64,000 bases of DNA, taken from positions 1 to 64,000 of the forward strand of contig JAFQTD010000029.1 of NCBI GenBank assembly GCA_017409215.1, read 5' to 3'. Position 1 is the first letter of the stretch, and each line of letters opens with the position of its first letter. Both the position numbers and the translations under genes were made by a program. The DNA is from Alphaproteobacteria bacterium (GTDB lineage: Bacteria > Pseudomonadota > Alphaproteobacteria > Rs-D84). The notes under the pieces are model-generated. The model saw only the letters and a program-made list of their open reading frames with translations. It had not been told where the DNA came from and did no database searches. Shown in pieces: positions 23,417 through 30,500 of this stretch.

Positions 23417-23720
23417 TTTTGTTTTCTTTGTTTTAACAATTTTTTTGTAAAAAAAATTGTCATTCCATGGCTTGACCATGGAACCTAGGTTATGTATTCC
23501 TTATTATCGGCACTACCTGGGTCCTGTGGTCAAGCCACAGGATGACAAGAGTTAAAAGTTCGGGGCCTGATATGCGGGAATGACGAAGAGAGAGTGTGTT
23601 GGGTGTTTAATAAGTCCCTGCGGGGCAATGGATACCCGCCTGGAATCACCCACAAAAATTTCCAATTTTTGCGGGGCCCGATACGGGTATGACGGGTGTG
23701 TGTGGGGCTTTATTTCTTGG
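23417..23720. repeat. Second copy of the long direct repeat plus GTCAT hairpins
   Basis: 23417-23529 repeats 207-320. CCTGTGG-tcaag-CCACAGG is intact at about 23523-23541. Then come GTCCCTGCGGGGCAATGGAT (23614-23633) and the nested CACAAAAATTT unit (about 23647-23681) next to CCCGATACGGG. Nothing coding is seen in this stretch. Confidence 0.8.
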
Positions 23721-23722
23721 TA

Positions 23723-23758
23723 CAAAAAAACACCGACGGGGAAGAGCGCCGGTGTTTT
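23723..23758 (-). terminator. Terminator of the large repetitive secreted protein gene
   Basis: Stem AACACCG-a-CG / CG-c-CGGTGTT with the minus-strand product ending in seven T. The outer stem resembles the one after ftsA-rpe. Confidence 0.8.
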
Positions 23759-23792
23759 ATTCTGTGTATGGACACAGAATTTTTGACGATGG

Positions 23793-25619
23793 TTATTCGG
23801 TTGTAGCGGTTGTCTTGCTACGATCAATTGGTTCCCAACGATATGTTGCATTGTCGCCAATAATATCGACAGTCAGAACATATTTCCCGTTGGAACCTTC
23901 GGTTTTTGGGTCTGGAATTGCAGCCAGTGCAGCGGCTTTGGCTTCTTCTGCGATACCTTTGATTGCACTTAATGCCGCCCCAACAGTTTCATAACCATCT
24001 GGCAATGTACCGATTGTGGTGGCGTTCGATTCTGCCAATGCTTTGGCGCGGTTTGCTATTTGGGTTGCAGATAAGCTAAGTTCCATTGCCGGCAGAACAC
24101 CCACAGGTCCGTTGTATTCGCCAAGAGTGAAATCAAAACCATGTAGTAAGGCAGAGATTGCACCAGGTCCCTCGGTACTGCCGTAAAGCTGATTTATTAA
24201 ATCGGACAGGCTGTTTGGGAATACGGGGATATTGGTGCCTTGAGTGGATATAAATAGAGCGTCCATGGCTGGACTATTTCCAAGCAGGCTGCCACTGGGC
24301 AATGTACCGATTGCATTGGTTGCCTGTTCTGCAAGTAGGAAGTTGTTATATATACCTATAGTCTCATTATTATCTAGTCTGCCATCATGGTCCATGTCGA
24401 CCGGAATGCCCAAAAACATATTCGGTAAGATTCCACTGTTATTAACACTGCCGCCAATCCCAAACAATAGTTCCATTAGTCCTGCTAAACTTGTTGGGTA
24501 GACTGGCTCGATATCATAATTTTGATTCATGGATGAAAGAAATTCTGTCCAAGCCTTCTGTTGCGGAACTTCCCCCGTCGGCAATGTGCCGATTTTATCA
24601 TTTATACCTCGGAGTCCAGGAACGCTGGTGCCATCAGATGATAAGTAACCCCGCATAATAGCGTTAGCCAAGCCATAGAATGTTGGTTTGCCGCCATCTG
24701 TACTGAAGAGTAAGGATAGTATTCCGCCGATATCTGTTGGTAAATTGATATTTTCGTCCATACCAAATATCTCAATAAAAGGGGGGAGTGCGCTTAAGGT
24801 TGTTGGCAATGTGCCGATTTTGGCAGAAAGTTCATCGGTTTTATATGCCGATTGAGTTAATTTCCAAAATGGAGCCAACTCCCCGTCAAACGCAGAATAT
24901 CCATAATTATTCAGCAGAGAAGATAAAACATTTAGAAGACCGCCTTTTAGTCCTTTTAGCAATTGCGGGGAGTCGTTTTCTGGGTTATATGTATAAAAAG
25001 AATCCAGTTCTAACATTTGTAATCCTTGGGTATGCAGTCCATTGTTGCCGACCCAGCCTTCGTATATACCCTTTAGCCCTGGGTTAGCAAGCACCCCATT
25101 ATTTTCATCCGTCCAGCCTTCGTACATACCCTGAACCGTTATGCCCTCTGGCAATGTGCCGATTTTATCATTTAATCCCTTGACACCAAGGTAGGTATTT
25201 TTTTCGGAATCAGTCCAACCGTTGTTCAGGGCGTCAAAACCCGCGTAGGACGTTCCATTCTCATCCGTCCAACCGTACAAGATGGAACCAGCAAACATGT
25301 CAAGATATTGGTATAACAAACCAAATGCACCACTGATAGTATTGGGAAATTTTTCTGGATTGATATTGTTCACAAACTTATAGCTATTACCGCCTTGTAT
25401 AAGCAACTGCCTAAGTATGTCAACGGAATCTCTGATTTGTGTATTTAAATCAGTAAAATCGCTTTGATTCGCTTTTAAATCCAGTGCAGTGGTGGTGGCA
25501 TAGTCGGTTAGTGCTTCGTCCAGAAAACTGCGTGATATAATTGATGCGTTCGCAGGTGTGTTGATGCACAGTCCCAAAATTGTACAAAATATACCGGTGT
25601 ATATATATTTTTTTTTCAT
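23793..25619 (-). CDS. Large secreted protein with IGTLP and GWTD repeats
   Basis: About 608 residues. The start at 25619 gives a signal peptide (MKKKYIYTGIFCTILGLCIN, then ANAS) after a GGGGAT ribosome site. The mature part is built from repeats: five IGTLP motifs, four copies of GW(T/V)-type units (GWTDENG, GWTDSEK, GWTDENN, GWVGNNG), and four P-x-S/T-L-x-x-L-like segments (FPNTISGAFGLLY, LPTDIGGILSLLF, YPTSLAGLMELLF, FPNSLSDLINQLY). DMDHDGRLDNNE resembles a calcium-binding EF-hand or dockerin loop. The end has KYVLTVDIIGDNATYRWEP. I do not recognise a named family; a surface or adhesion role is inference. Confidence 0.75.
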   Translation of the reverse strand: MKKKYIYTGIFCTILGLCINTPANASIISRSFLDEALTDYATTTALDLKANQSDFTDLNTQIRDSVDILRQLLIQGGNSYKFVNNINPEKFPNTISGAFGLLYQYLDMFAGSILYGWTDENGTSYAGFDALNNGWTDSEKNTYLGVKGLNDKIGTLPEGITVQGMYEGWTDENNGVLANPGLKGIYEGWVGNNGLHTQGLQMLELDSFYTYNPENDSPQLLKGLKGGLLNVLSSLLNNYGYSAFDGELAPFWKLTQSAYKTDELSAKIGTLPTTLSALPPFIEIFGMDENINLPTDIGGILSLLFSTDGGKPTFYGLANAIMRGYLSSDGTSVPGLRGINDKIGTLPTGEVPQQKAWTEFLSSMNQNYDIEPVYPTSLAGLMELLFGIGGSVNNSGILPNMFLGIPVDMDHDGRLDNNETIGIYNNFLLAEQATNAIGTLPSGSLLGNSPAMDALFISTQGTNIPVFPNSLSDLINQLYGSTEGPGAISALLHGFDFTLGEYNGPVGVLPAMELSLSATQIANRAKALAESNATTIGTLPDGYETVGAALSAIKGIAEEAKAAALAAIPDPKTEGSNGKYVLTVDIIGDNATYRWEPIDRSKTTATTE

Positions 25620-25651
25620 AAATATCCCCTTTCCATTGTGCATAATAAAGA

Positions 25652-25802
25652 AACCTTCTGAAAAATTAGAAGGTTGGAGCTAACTAATAATACTTCGAGA
25701 ATTGTCGCGCTTATTTATTTATTTATATCACGCACTTTAACCGAATGGCTGGATTCGTTTTTAGTGTCTTGGCTGTGACATCGAAGTATTTCGGGTTAGC
25801 TA
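25652..25802 (-). ncRNA. Structured leader or small RNA upstream of the repetitive secreted protein
   Basis: Outer arms GCTAAC-x5-ATACTTCGA (25679-25698) and TCGAAGTAT-x5-GTTAGC (25781-25800) pair perfectly, 6 and 9 bp around a symmetrical internal loop. They enclose small hairpins such as CGAAT/ATTCG. Towards the gene, AACCTTCT/AGAAGGTT (25652-25675) forms an 8-bp hairpin followed on the minus strand by a T-rich stretch. I assign it to the minus strand because it precedes 25619. It matches no RNA family I can name. Confidence 0.5.
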
Positions 25803-25927
25803 GACCCAATGACCTTTAATCGCTATTGGAATGATAGTATTATTACTTATATGAAATCAAGTTCTTTATTGTGTGTTTTAATTATGTGTATTATGAAAAG
25901 TTGACAAGTTTTGTTTTTGGGGTTATT
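25803..25927. other. Intergenic gap before fabD
   Basis: AT-rich. A candidate minus-strand promoter (TTGATT near 25860 with TACTAT about 15 nt further) could drive the structured leader. I see no convincing plus-strand promoter for fabD; GGGG lies 5 nt before its start. Confidence 0.35.
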
Positions 25928-26908
25928 ATGGTATTCGTTATGCAAGATAATATAGTATTTCTTTTTCCGGGACAAGGGTCGCAATTTGTTGGTATGGGGG
26001 CAGAAATCTGGCGCGATTTCGCCAGTGCCCGTTATGCCTTTGAAATGGTGTCGGATGTCTTGAAAACAGATATCGTAAAAATTATGCATCATGGTTCAGA
26101 TTGTGTTCTGAATGCACCAGAAAATGCGGCTGTGGCAATTTTTGCAAATTCTGTCGCAGTTGCCAGCGTCATAGAAGATGAAATCAAAAGGCCTTTGTAT
26201 GATATCGCGTATGCAATTACTGGACATTCAATGGGACAATATTCTGCATTGTATTGCGCAGGTAGTTTAAGTATGAGTGATGCGGTGGAATTGTTAAAAA
26301 AACGTTCGTATTATATGTATAAAAAATCCCCAGATGATGCAGGTATGATTGTTGTTGTCGGAATTGATAAAGATAGTTTGTTAGAGTTGGTTGATTCGGT
26401 TCTGCCAAATGGGTTTGCACAAATTTCAAATATAAATGCAGATAATCAATTCGTTGTCAGTGGGTATAATAATTCTTTGGATGAATTAACAAGGAAATTA
26501 AGGGCGCGTGGTGTAAAATTGGTGCGTCGTATGAATGTTGCATATCCTGCACATTGCGCGCTGATGAAAGATGCAGAAGCAGAATTGCGCGCAGATATTC
26601 GTGATGTGAAAATAAATAAGCCAAAGACAAAATGGTTCTCGAATCATGTGGCGGATGTTGTCGATGACCCTGAAAAAATTCGCGATATGTTGTGCAGTCA
26701 GTTAACGCATGGGGTTCGTTGGGCGGAAATCGTAAAGAAATTCCCAGAACATAATATCAAATATGCCTATGAATTGGGGGCGGGACGTACACTTAGCGGT
26801 CTTGTTAACAGGGCGAATGTCGGTTGTGTGGCAAGAAATACAGATAAAAGTGCGGACTTGAAATTTGTCTTGGATGATATTTCAAGGAAATTGGCCAAAA
26901 CCCGTTAG
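25928..26908 (+). CDS. fabD: Malonyl-CoA:ACP transacylase
   Basis: About 326 residues. Loads malonate onto acyl carrier protein for fatty-acid synthesis. FPGQGSQFVGMG lies at the N-terminus. The nucleophile elbow is GHSMGQYSAL, where the usual Glu of GHSLGE is Gln. VAYPAHCALM holds the catalytic His. Start at 25928 (MVFVMQDNIVFLFPGQG) preferred; the next Met at 25940 is possible. No other fab gene is adjacent. rarA converges from the other side with a 3-nt gap. Confidence 0.93.
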   Translation: MVFVMQDNIVFLFPGQGSQFVGMGAEIWRDFASARYAFEMVSDVLKTDIVKIMHHGSDCVLNAPENAAVAIFANSVAVASVIEDEIKRPLYDIAYAITGHSMGQYSALYCAGSLSMSDAVELLKKRSYYMYKKSPDDAGMIVVVGIDKDSLLELVDSVLPNGFAQISNINADNQFVVSGYNNSLDELTRKLRARGVKLVRRMNVAYPAHCALMKDAEAELRADIRDVKINKPKTKWFSNHVADVVDDPEKIRDMLCSQLTHGVRWAEIVKKFPEHNIKYAYELGAGRTLSGLVNRANVGCVARNTDKSADLKFVLDDISRKLAKTR

Positions 26909-26911
26909 TTT

Positions 26912-28180
26912 TTAATTTTTGTTTAGTTTCTGGCGCAGGTTGTCCCAATAATCAAGTCTTTTTTTAATTTCACGTTCAAAACCACGTTCAACCGGTTCAT
27001 AAAATTTTTGTCGGCCCATTGATTCGGGAAAACAGTTTTGACCAGAAAAACCAGATGCAGTGTCGGGTTCGTATATATAGCCCGCGTTATAGCCCAAATC
27101 TTTCATCATTTTTGTTGGGGCATTCAGGATGTTGCGGGGGGGCATAAGGCTGCCAGTGGCGCGTGCAGCAGCGTATGCGGCCTTTTGTGCGCGATAGTTG
27201 CCAACACTTTTTGGTGCCGTCCCCAGATATATTACCAGTTGTGTCAGGGCCAAGTCCCCTTCGGGACTGCCCAATCTTTCGTATGCAGACCAGGCCGCGA
27301 TTGCAATTTGTAGTGCGTTTGGGTCTGCAAGTCCGACGTCTTCGACGGCAAAACGTGTCAAACGACGAAAAATATACATTGGATCCTGGCCAGATGTCAT
27401 CATACGTGCCGCCCAATAAAGCGCAGCATCTGTATCACTGGCGCGAAGGGATTTGTGCAGGGCAGATATTAAATTATAATGTTCGTCACCAGACTTGTCA
27501 GATAATGGGGCGCGTTTCTGTACGGCAGAATCCAACGTATCGGGGGTTAAATCTGTCTTGAAATTCGCGTTTGATATATATTCAACAGTGTTTAATAAAA
27601 AACGGGCGTCGCCATCAGCCATCTGCGCCAGGTGTGTTCGCGCGTCGTTGGTCAATGGTAATTTTGTGTCCAAGAATTTTTCTGCCCGCGAAATCAATGT
27701 CAATAAATCTTCGCTGGATAAACCAGATAATACACCAATGTGACAACGCGATAATAATGCGTTGTTTAAATTGAAACTGGGGTTTTCAGTGGTTGCACCA
27801 ATAAATACAACTGTGCCGTCTTCGAGATAGGGTAATAATGTGTCTTGTTGGGTCTTGTTAAAGCGATGAATTTCATCAATAAATAACAATGTATTGCGAC
27901 CAATGTCACGATTCATACGGGCGGCATCCATCGCTTTCTTGATATCGGATGTGCCAGAAAAGACCGCAGACATTGGAACAAAATCCATATCAACAGAATT
28001 AGCCAATGCACGTGCAATCGTGGTCTTGCCACAGCCAGGGGGACCCCATAATATCAAATTTGATAAACGTTGATTATCAACCATACGACGAACAAGTCCA
28101 TTTTCGCCAAGTAAATTGGTTTGACCAATTACTTCGTCAATTGTGTTTGGACGCATTAAATCTGCAAGTGGACGTGTCAT
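26912..28180 (-). CDS. rarA: Replication-associated recombination protein A (AAA+ ATPase)
   Basis: 422 residues, the MgsA/RarA/WRNIP1 family that acts at stalled replication forks. N-terminal MRPNTIDEVIGQ, Walker A GPPGCGKTT, Walker B LLFIDEIHRFNK, sensor 1 GATTENPSF. The C-terminal tetramerisation part has ARMMTSGQDPMYIFRRL and VGNYRAQKAAYAA. Complete. Divergent from mucR, with about 70 nt between the starts. Confidence 0.95.
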   Translation of the reverse strand: MTRPLADLMRPNTIDEVIGQTNLLGENGLVRRMVDNQRLSNLILWGPPGCGKTTIARALANSVDMDFVPMSAVFSGTSDIKKAMDAARMNRDIGRNTLLFIDEIHRFNKTQQDTLLPYLEDGTVVFIGATTENPSFNLNNALLSRCHIGVLSGLSSEDLLTLISRAEKFLDTKLPLTNDARTHLAQMADGDARFLLNTVEYISNANFKTDLTPDTLDSAVQKRAPLSDKSGDEHYNLISALHKSLRASDTDAALYWAARMMTSGQDPMYIFRRLTRFAVEDVGLADPNALQIAIAAWSAYERLGSPEGDLALTQLVIYLGTAPKSVGNYRAQKAAYAAARATGSLMPPRNILNAPTKMMKDLGYNAGYIYEPDTASGFSGQNCFPESMGRQKFYEPVERGFEREIKKRLDYWDNLRQKLNKN

Positions 28181-28213
28181 TTTACGGTGCTTTTATTTGT
28201 TGTTTATTTGTGT

Positions 28214-28219
28214 TATAAT
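28214..28219 (+). promoter_or_regulatory. mucR operon -10 box
   Basis: TATAAT, with no strong -35. It leaves a leader of about 25 nt with AAGGAAA before the TTG start. Confidence 0.4.
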
Positions 28220-28250
28220 TATTGTATTAAATAAACAAGGAAAGCGCAAG

Positions 28251-28607
28251 TTGGTAAATAAAAATTCTGATTTTACTTTGGCGGTGGCAAATTTGGCTGC
28301 TGCTGCAATTGCGGCAAATCCAAAACTTACAATGGAAGAGGCTGTTCAACGTGCACGTGAAATTTTGCGCGGTACATCAATTACACAACAGCAAATCGAT
28401 GATTCTGTCCAGAATGACAAAATTCAATGTCTGGAAGATGGTACGTGGCATATAATGTTGCGCAGATATATCAAGCGCAGATTTAATATGACACCACAAC
28501 AATATCGGGAAAAATGGGGCTTGCCAATTGACTATCCTTTTGTGGCACCGGATTATGCAAAAAAACGTTCGAAAATAGCGAAGAAAACTGGACTGGGGAG
28601 AAAATAA
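28251..28607 (+). CDS. MucR/Ros-family transcriptional regulator
   Basis: About 118 residues from a TTG start at 28251, chosen because AAGGAAA precedes it and the longer frame runs into rarA. MucR proteins are alphaproteobacterial global regulators. The C-terminal half matches strongly: MTPQQYREKWGLPIDYPFVA and PDYAKKRSKIAKKTGLG. The zinc-finger region is degenerate: the first Cys and an Asp remain (CLEDG), but the usual His ligands are Tyr and Arg (RRYIKRR). It may bind DNA without zinc. Only 1 nt separates it from the next gene. Confidence 0.9.
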   Translation: MVNKNSDFTLAVANLAAAAIAANPKLTMEEAVQRAREILRGTSITQQQIDDSVQNDKIQCLEDGTWHIMLRRYIKRRFNMTPQQYREKWGLPIDYPFVAPDYAKKRSKIAKKTGLGRK

Positions 28608-28608
28608 A

Positions 28609-30483
28609 ATGCAGAAAAAAACTGAAAAACAAATAACGAATACCCAAAAGGCTGGTGATGCGGTGCGTATGGTGGCAGATGAGATAAAAGAGGCAAGAAA
28701 AAAATTGTCAAAATTAAGTCCAAAAAAACATTTTGAAAATGCCGGTAGGGTTTCTGGTGTTGTGTTGCTGTGGTTGATGGAATATACAATGCGCATTGCA
28801 AATGGGGTGGTGTTGGATAATTTTGTATTGCGCGCAACGGAACGTCGATTTAAAAACAAAAATGAAGACGGGTTCGCAAAAAGAAATCCTGCCTTTGCAT
28901 CGCATATGTTGTATTATATGATTCCGGTTTTGATGTGGATGGGGAATGAAATCGTAGATTTTACAATGGATAAAATCGAAGATTTTAAGCAGAAAAAAGA
29001 AGAAGCAAGGAAGCGCGAAGAGGAACGGAAAGCAAAGGAAGGAACGTATGCCGCGTTTTTAGAAAGGGTTGAACCCGTTATTCCGTTGCTTGTTAGTGAT
29101 ATTGTTATGAAAGAGGGTGTTTGTGTAAATGAACAAGGATTGCATATCGTATATGATGACAAAACAGGAAAACCCGTAAAGCCAGGGCAAAAATTAAAAG
29201 GAAAAGCAACAATTGGTTTTGGTTCTACTGTTTTAGCAGATGGAACACCTGTGACAAGTTATACGAAACCAATTACAACAGAAGAAGCGTATGAGTTGGC
29301 GTATTCTCATATCGCAGATAAAGAAACTTTGTTTGTATTATATTGTTATGATGTCGCGTTTGGTAATGTCGATATAAATACATTGTCCGAGTTGATTGCG
29401 ATGACATCTGTTGCGTATAATACATATTGTACTGTAATAGAAAATGAGGGATATAATTGTGATAATAGGTTCGAGGTTTTAAGAAAATTGCGCGACCAAT
29501 ATGGTTATTCAATAACAGATGAACAGGTTTTAGATGTCTTTAAAAGGTATCCAGTGACAGATCCGACAAGTTTTGGGAGTTTGTGGTTGTATGGTGCTGA
29601 TAAAGCAGAGGCAGCAGATAAATTTGGCGAATTCTTGGCAGGTGGACATGGAATTCGTTGGCGTAGATGGTTAGAGGCAATGATTCTGGCCGATGAAATT
29701 ACCATGGAAGAATTATTGCAAGTGCCTGTTGGGGGAATGCCAGAATTTTTTAAGTTGGTTGGTGATAGAAGAGATAATTGGTTTACCGGAAAAGCGGGAG
29801 ATAGAAAATTAAACAAAGAAACAGTTAAAGAATTTAAAAAATGGTTGAAAAATCCAGTAGATAAATCAGGAAAATCTAGTATTGCACATTGGCCTAAGGT
29901 TACAGATTTTGTGCCAGAATCCGAGATTATGAAGGCATTGGCATATAAAGATAATTTGAAACTGGGTAATGATAATTTTGATTATTTGTATGACGAAAAT
30001 ACAGTAGATTTTCGGGATGTTCTTGCGTTTGATGCTCTTTATGATGAGGCAATTGAAAAGTTTAGAAGTGGTGATTTCGAAAATGCAGCAAAAAGATATG
30101 AAGATATTGCAGAAAAATACCCAGATGAAGCGCTGGTTTGTAATGATTTAGCTGTAACTTATATCAATTTGATGCGATATGATGACGCAATAAAATATGC
30201 TGAAAAAGTGTTTGAAATTGGGGATAAAAGTCAATATTCTGCTGCAAATTATAATCTGGGACTGGTGTATCAGAAAAAAGGAAAAATGCGAAAAGCATTG
30301 AAATATTATGAAAACGCTGTTGCGTTGGGAAATAAAAAAGCACAACAAGCAATCAATATGATTAATGGTACCGGAAACGCAAAGAAAAAAATTGCTTTTA
30401 ATTCAGGTGTGCAACAGATGCATCAGAAAAATGCAAAAAAAGATATATTGCTGTACGGTAAAGAAACAACTTTTAATGCCTAA
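28609..30483 (+). CDS. Membrane protein with a phage-lysozyme-like domain and TPR repeats
   Basis: 624 residues. One or two hydrophobic segments (about 47-60 and 100-115) and a charged coiled coil (about 125-150) come first. Then a GH24-like region: KEGVCV (Glu about 169), IVYDDKTG (Asp 183/184) and ATIGFGS (Thr about 201). This is the Glu-Asp-Thr order of T4-type lysozymes, with a longer spacer. The C-terminal quarter (about 470-590) holds two or three TPR units (FENAAKRYEDIAEKYPDE, YDDAIKYAEKVFEIG, MRKALKYYENAVALG). Probably cuts or binds peptidoglycan. It sits in an operon with mucR and ybeY-lnt. The combination is unfamiliar to me. Confidence 0.75.
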   Translation: MQKKTEKQITNTQKAGDAVRMVADEIKEARKKLSKLSPKKHFENAGRVSGVVLLWLMEYTMRIANGVVLDNFVLRATERRFKNKNEDGFAKRNPAFASHMLYYMIPVLMWMGNEIVDFTMDKIEDFKQKKEEARKREEERKAKEGTYAAFLERVEPVIPLLVSDIVMKEGVCVNEQGLHIVYDDKTGKPVKPGQKLKGKATIGFGSTVLADGTPVTSYTKPITTEEAYELAYSHIADKETLFVLYCYDVAFGNVDINTLSELIAMTSVAYNTYCTVIENEGYNCDNRFEVLRKLRDQYGYSITDEQVLDVFKRYPVTDPTSFGSLWLYGADKAEAADKFGEFLAGGHGIRWRRWLEAMILADEITMEELLQVPVGGMPEFFKLVGDRRDNWFTGKAGDRKLNKETVKEFKKWLKNPVDKSGKSSIAHWPKVTDFVPESEIMKALAYKDNLKLGNDNFDYLYDENTVDFRDVLAFDALYDEAIEKFRSGDFENAAKRYEDIAEKYPDEALVCNDLAVTYINLMRYDDAIKYAEKVFEIGDKSQYSAANYNLGLVYQKKGKMRKALKYYENAVALGNKKAQQAINMINGTGNAKKKIAFNSGVQQMHQKNAKKDILLYGKETTFNA

Positions 30484-30500
30484 ATGATAAAGGGGAAATT

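Noticed and set aside
23552-23860. Minus-strand frame upstream-extended over the terminator
   Set aside because: Made of repeat sequence and a terminator hairpin; no start signal.
25652-25802. 6S RNA, tmRNA or RNase P RNA
   Set aside because: I looked for their hallmark sequences (tag peptide end, conserved RNase P cores, long 6S hairpin with central bubble) and did not find them.
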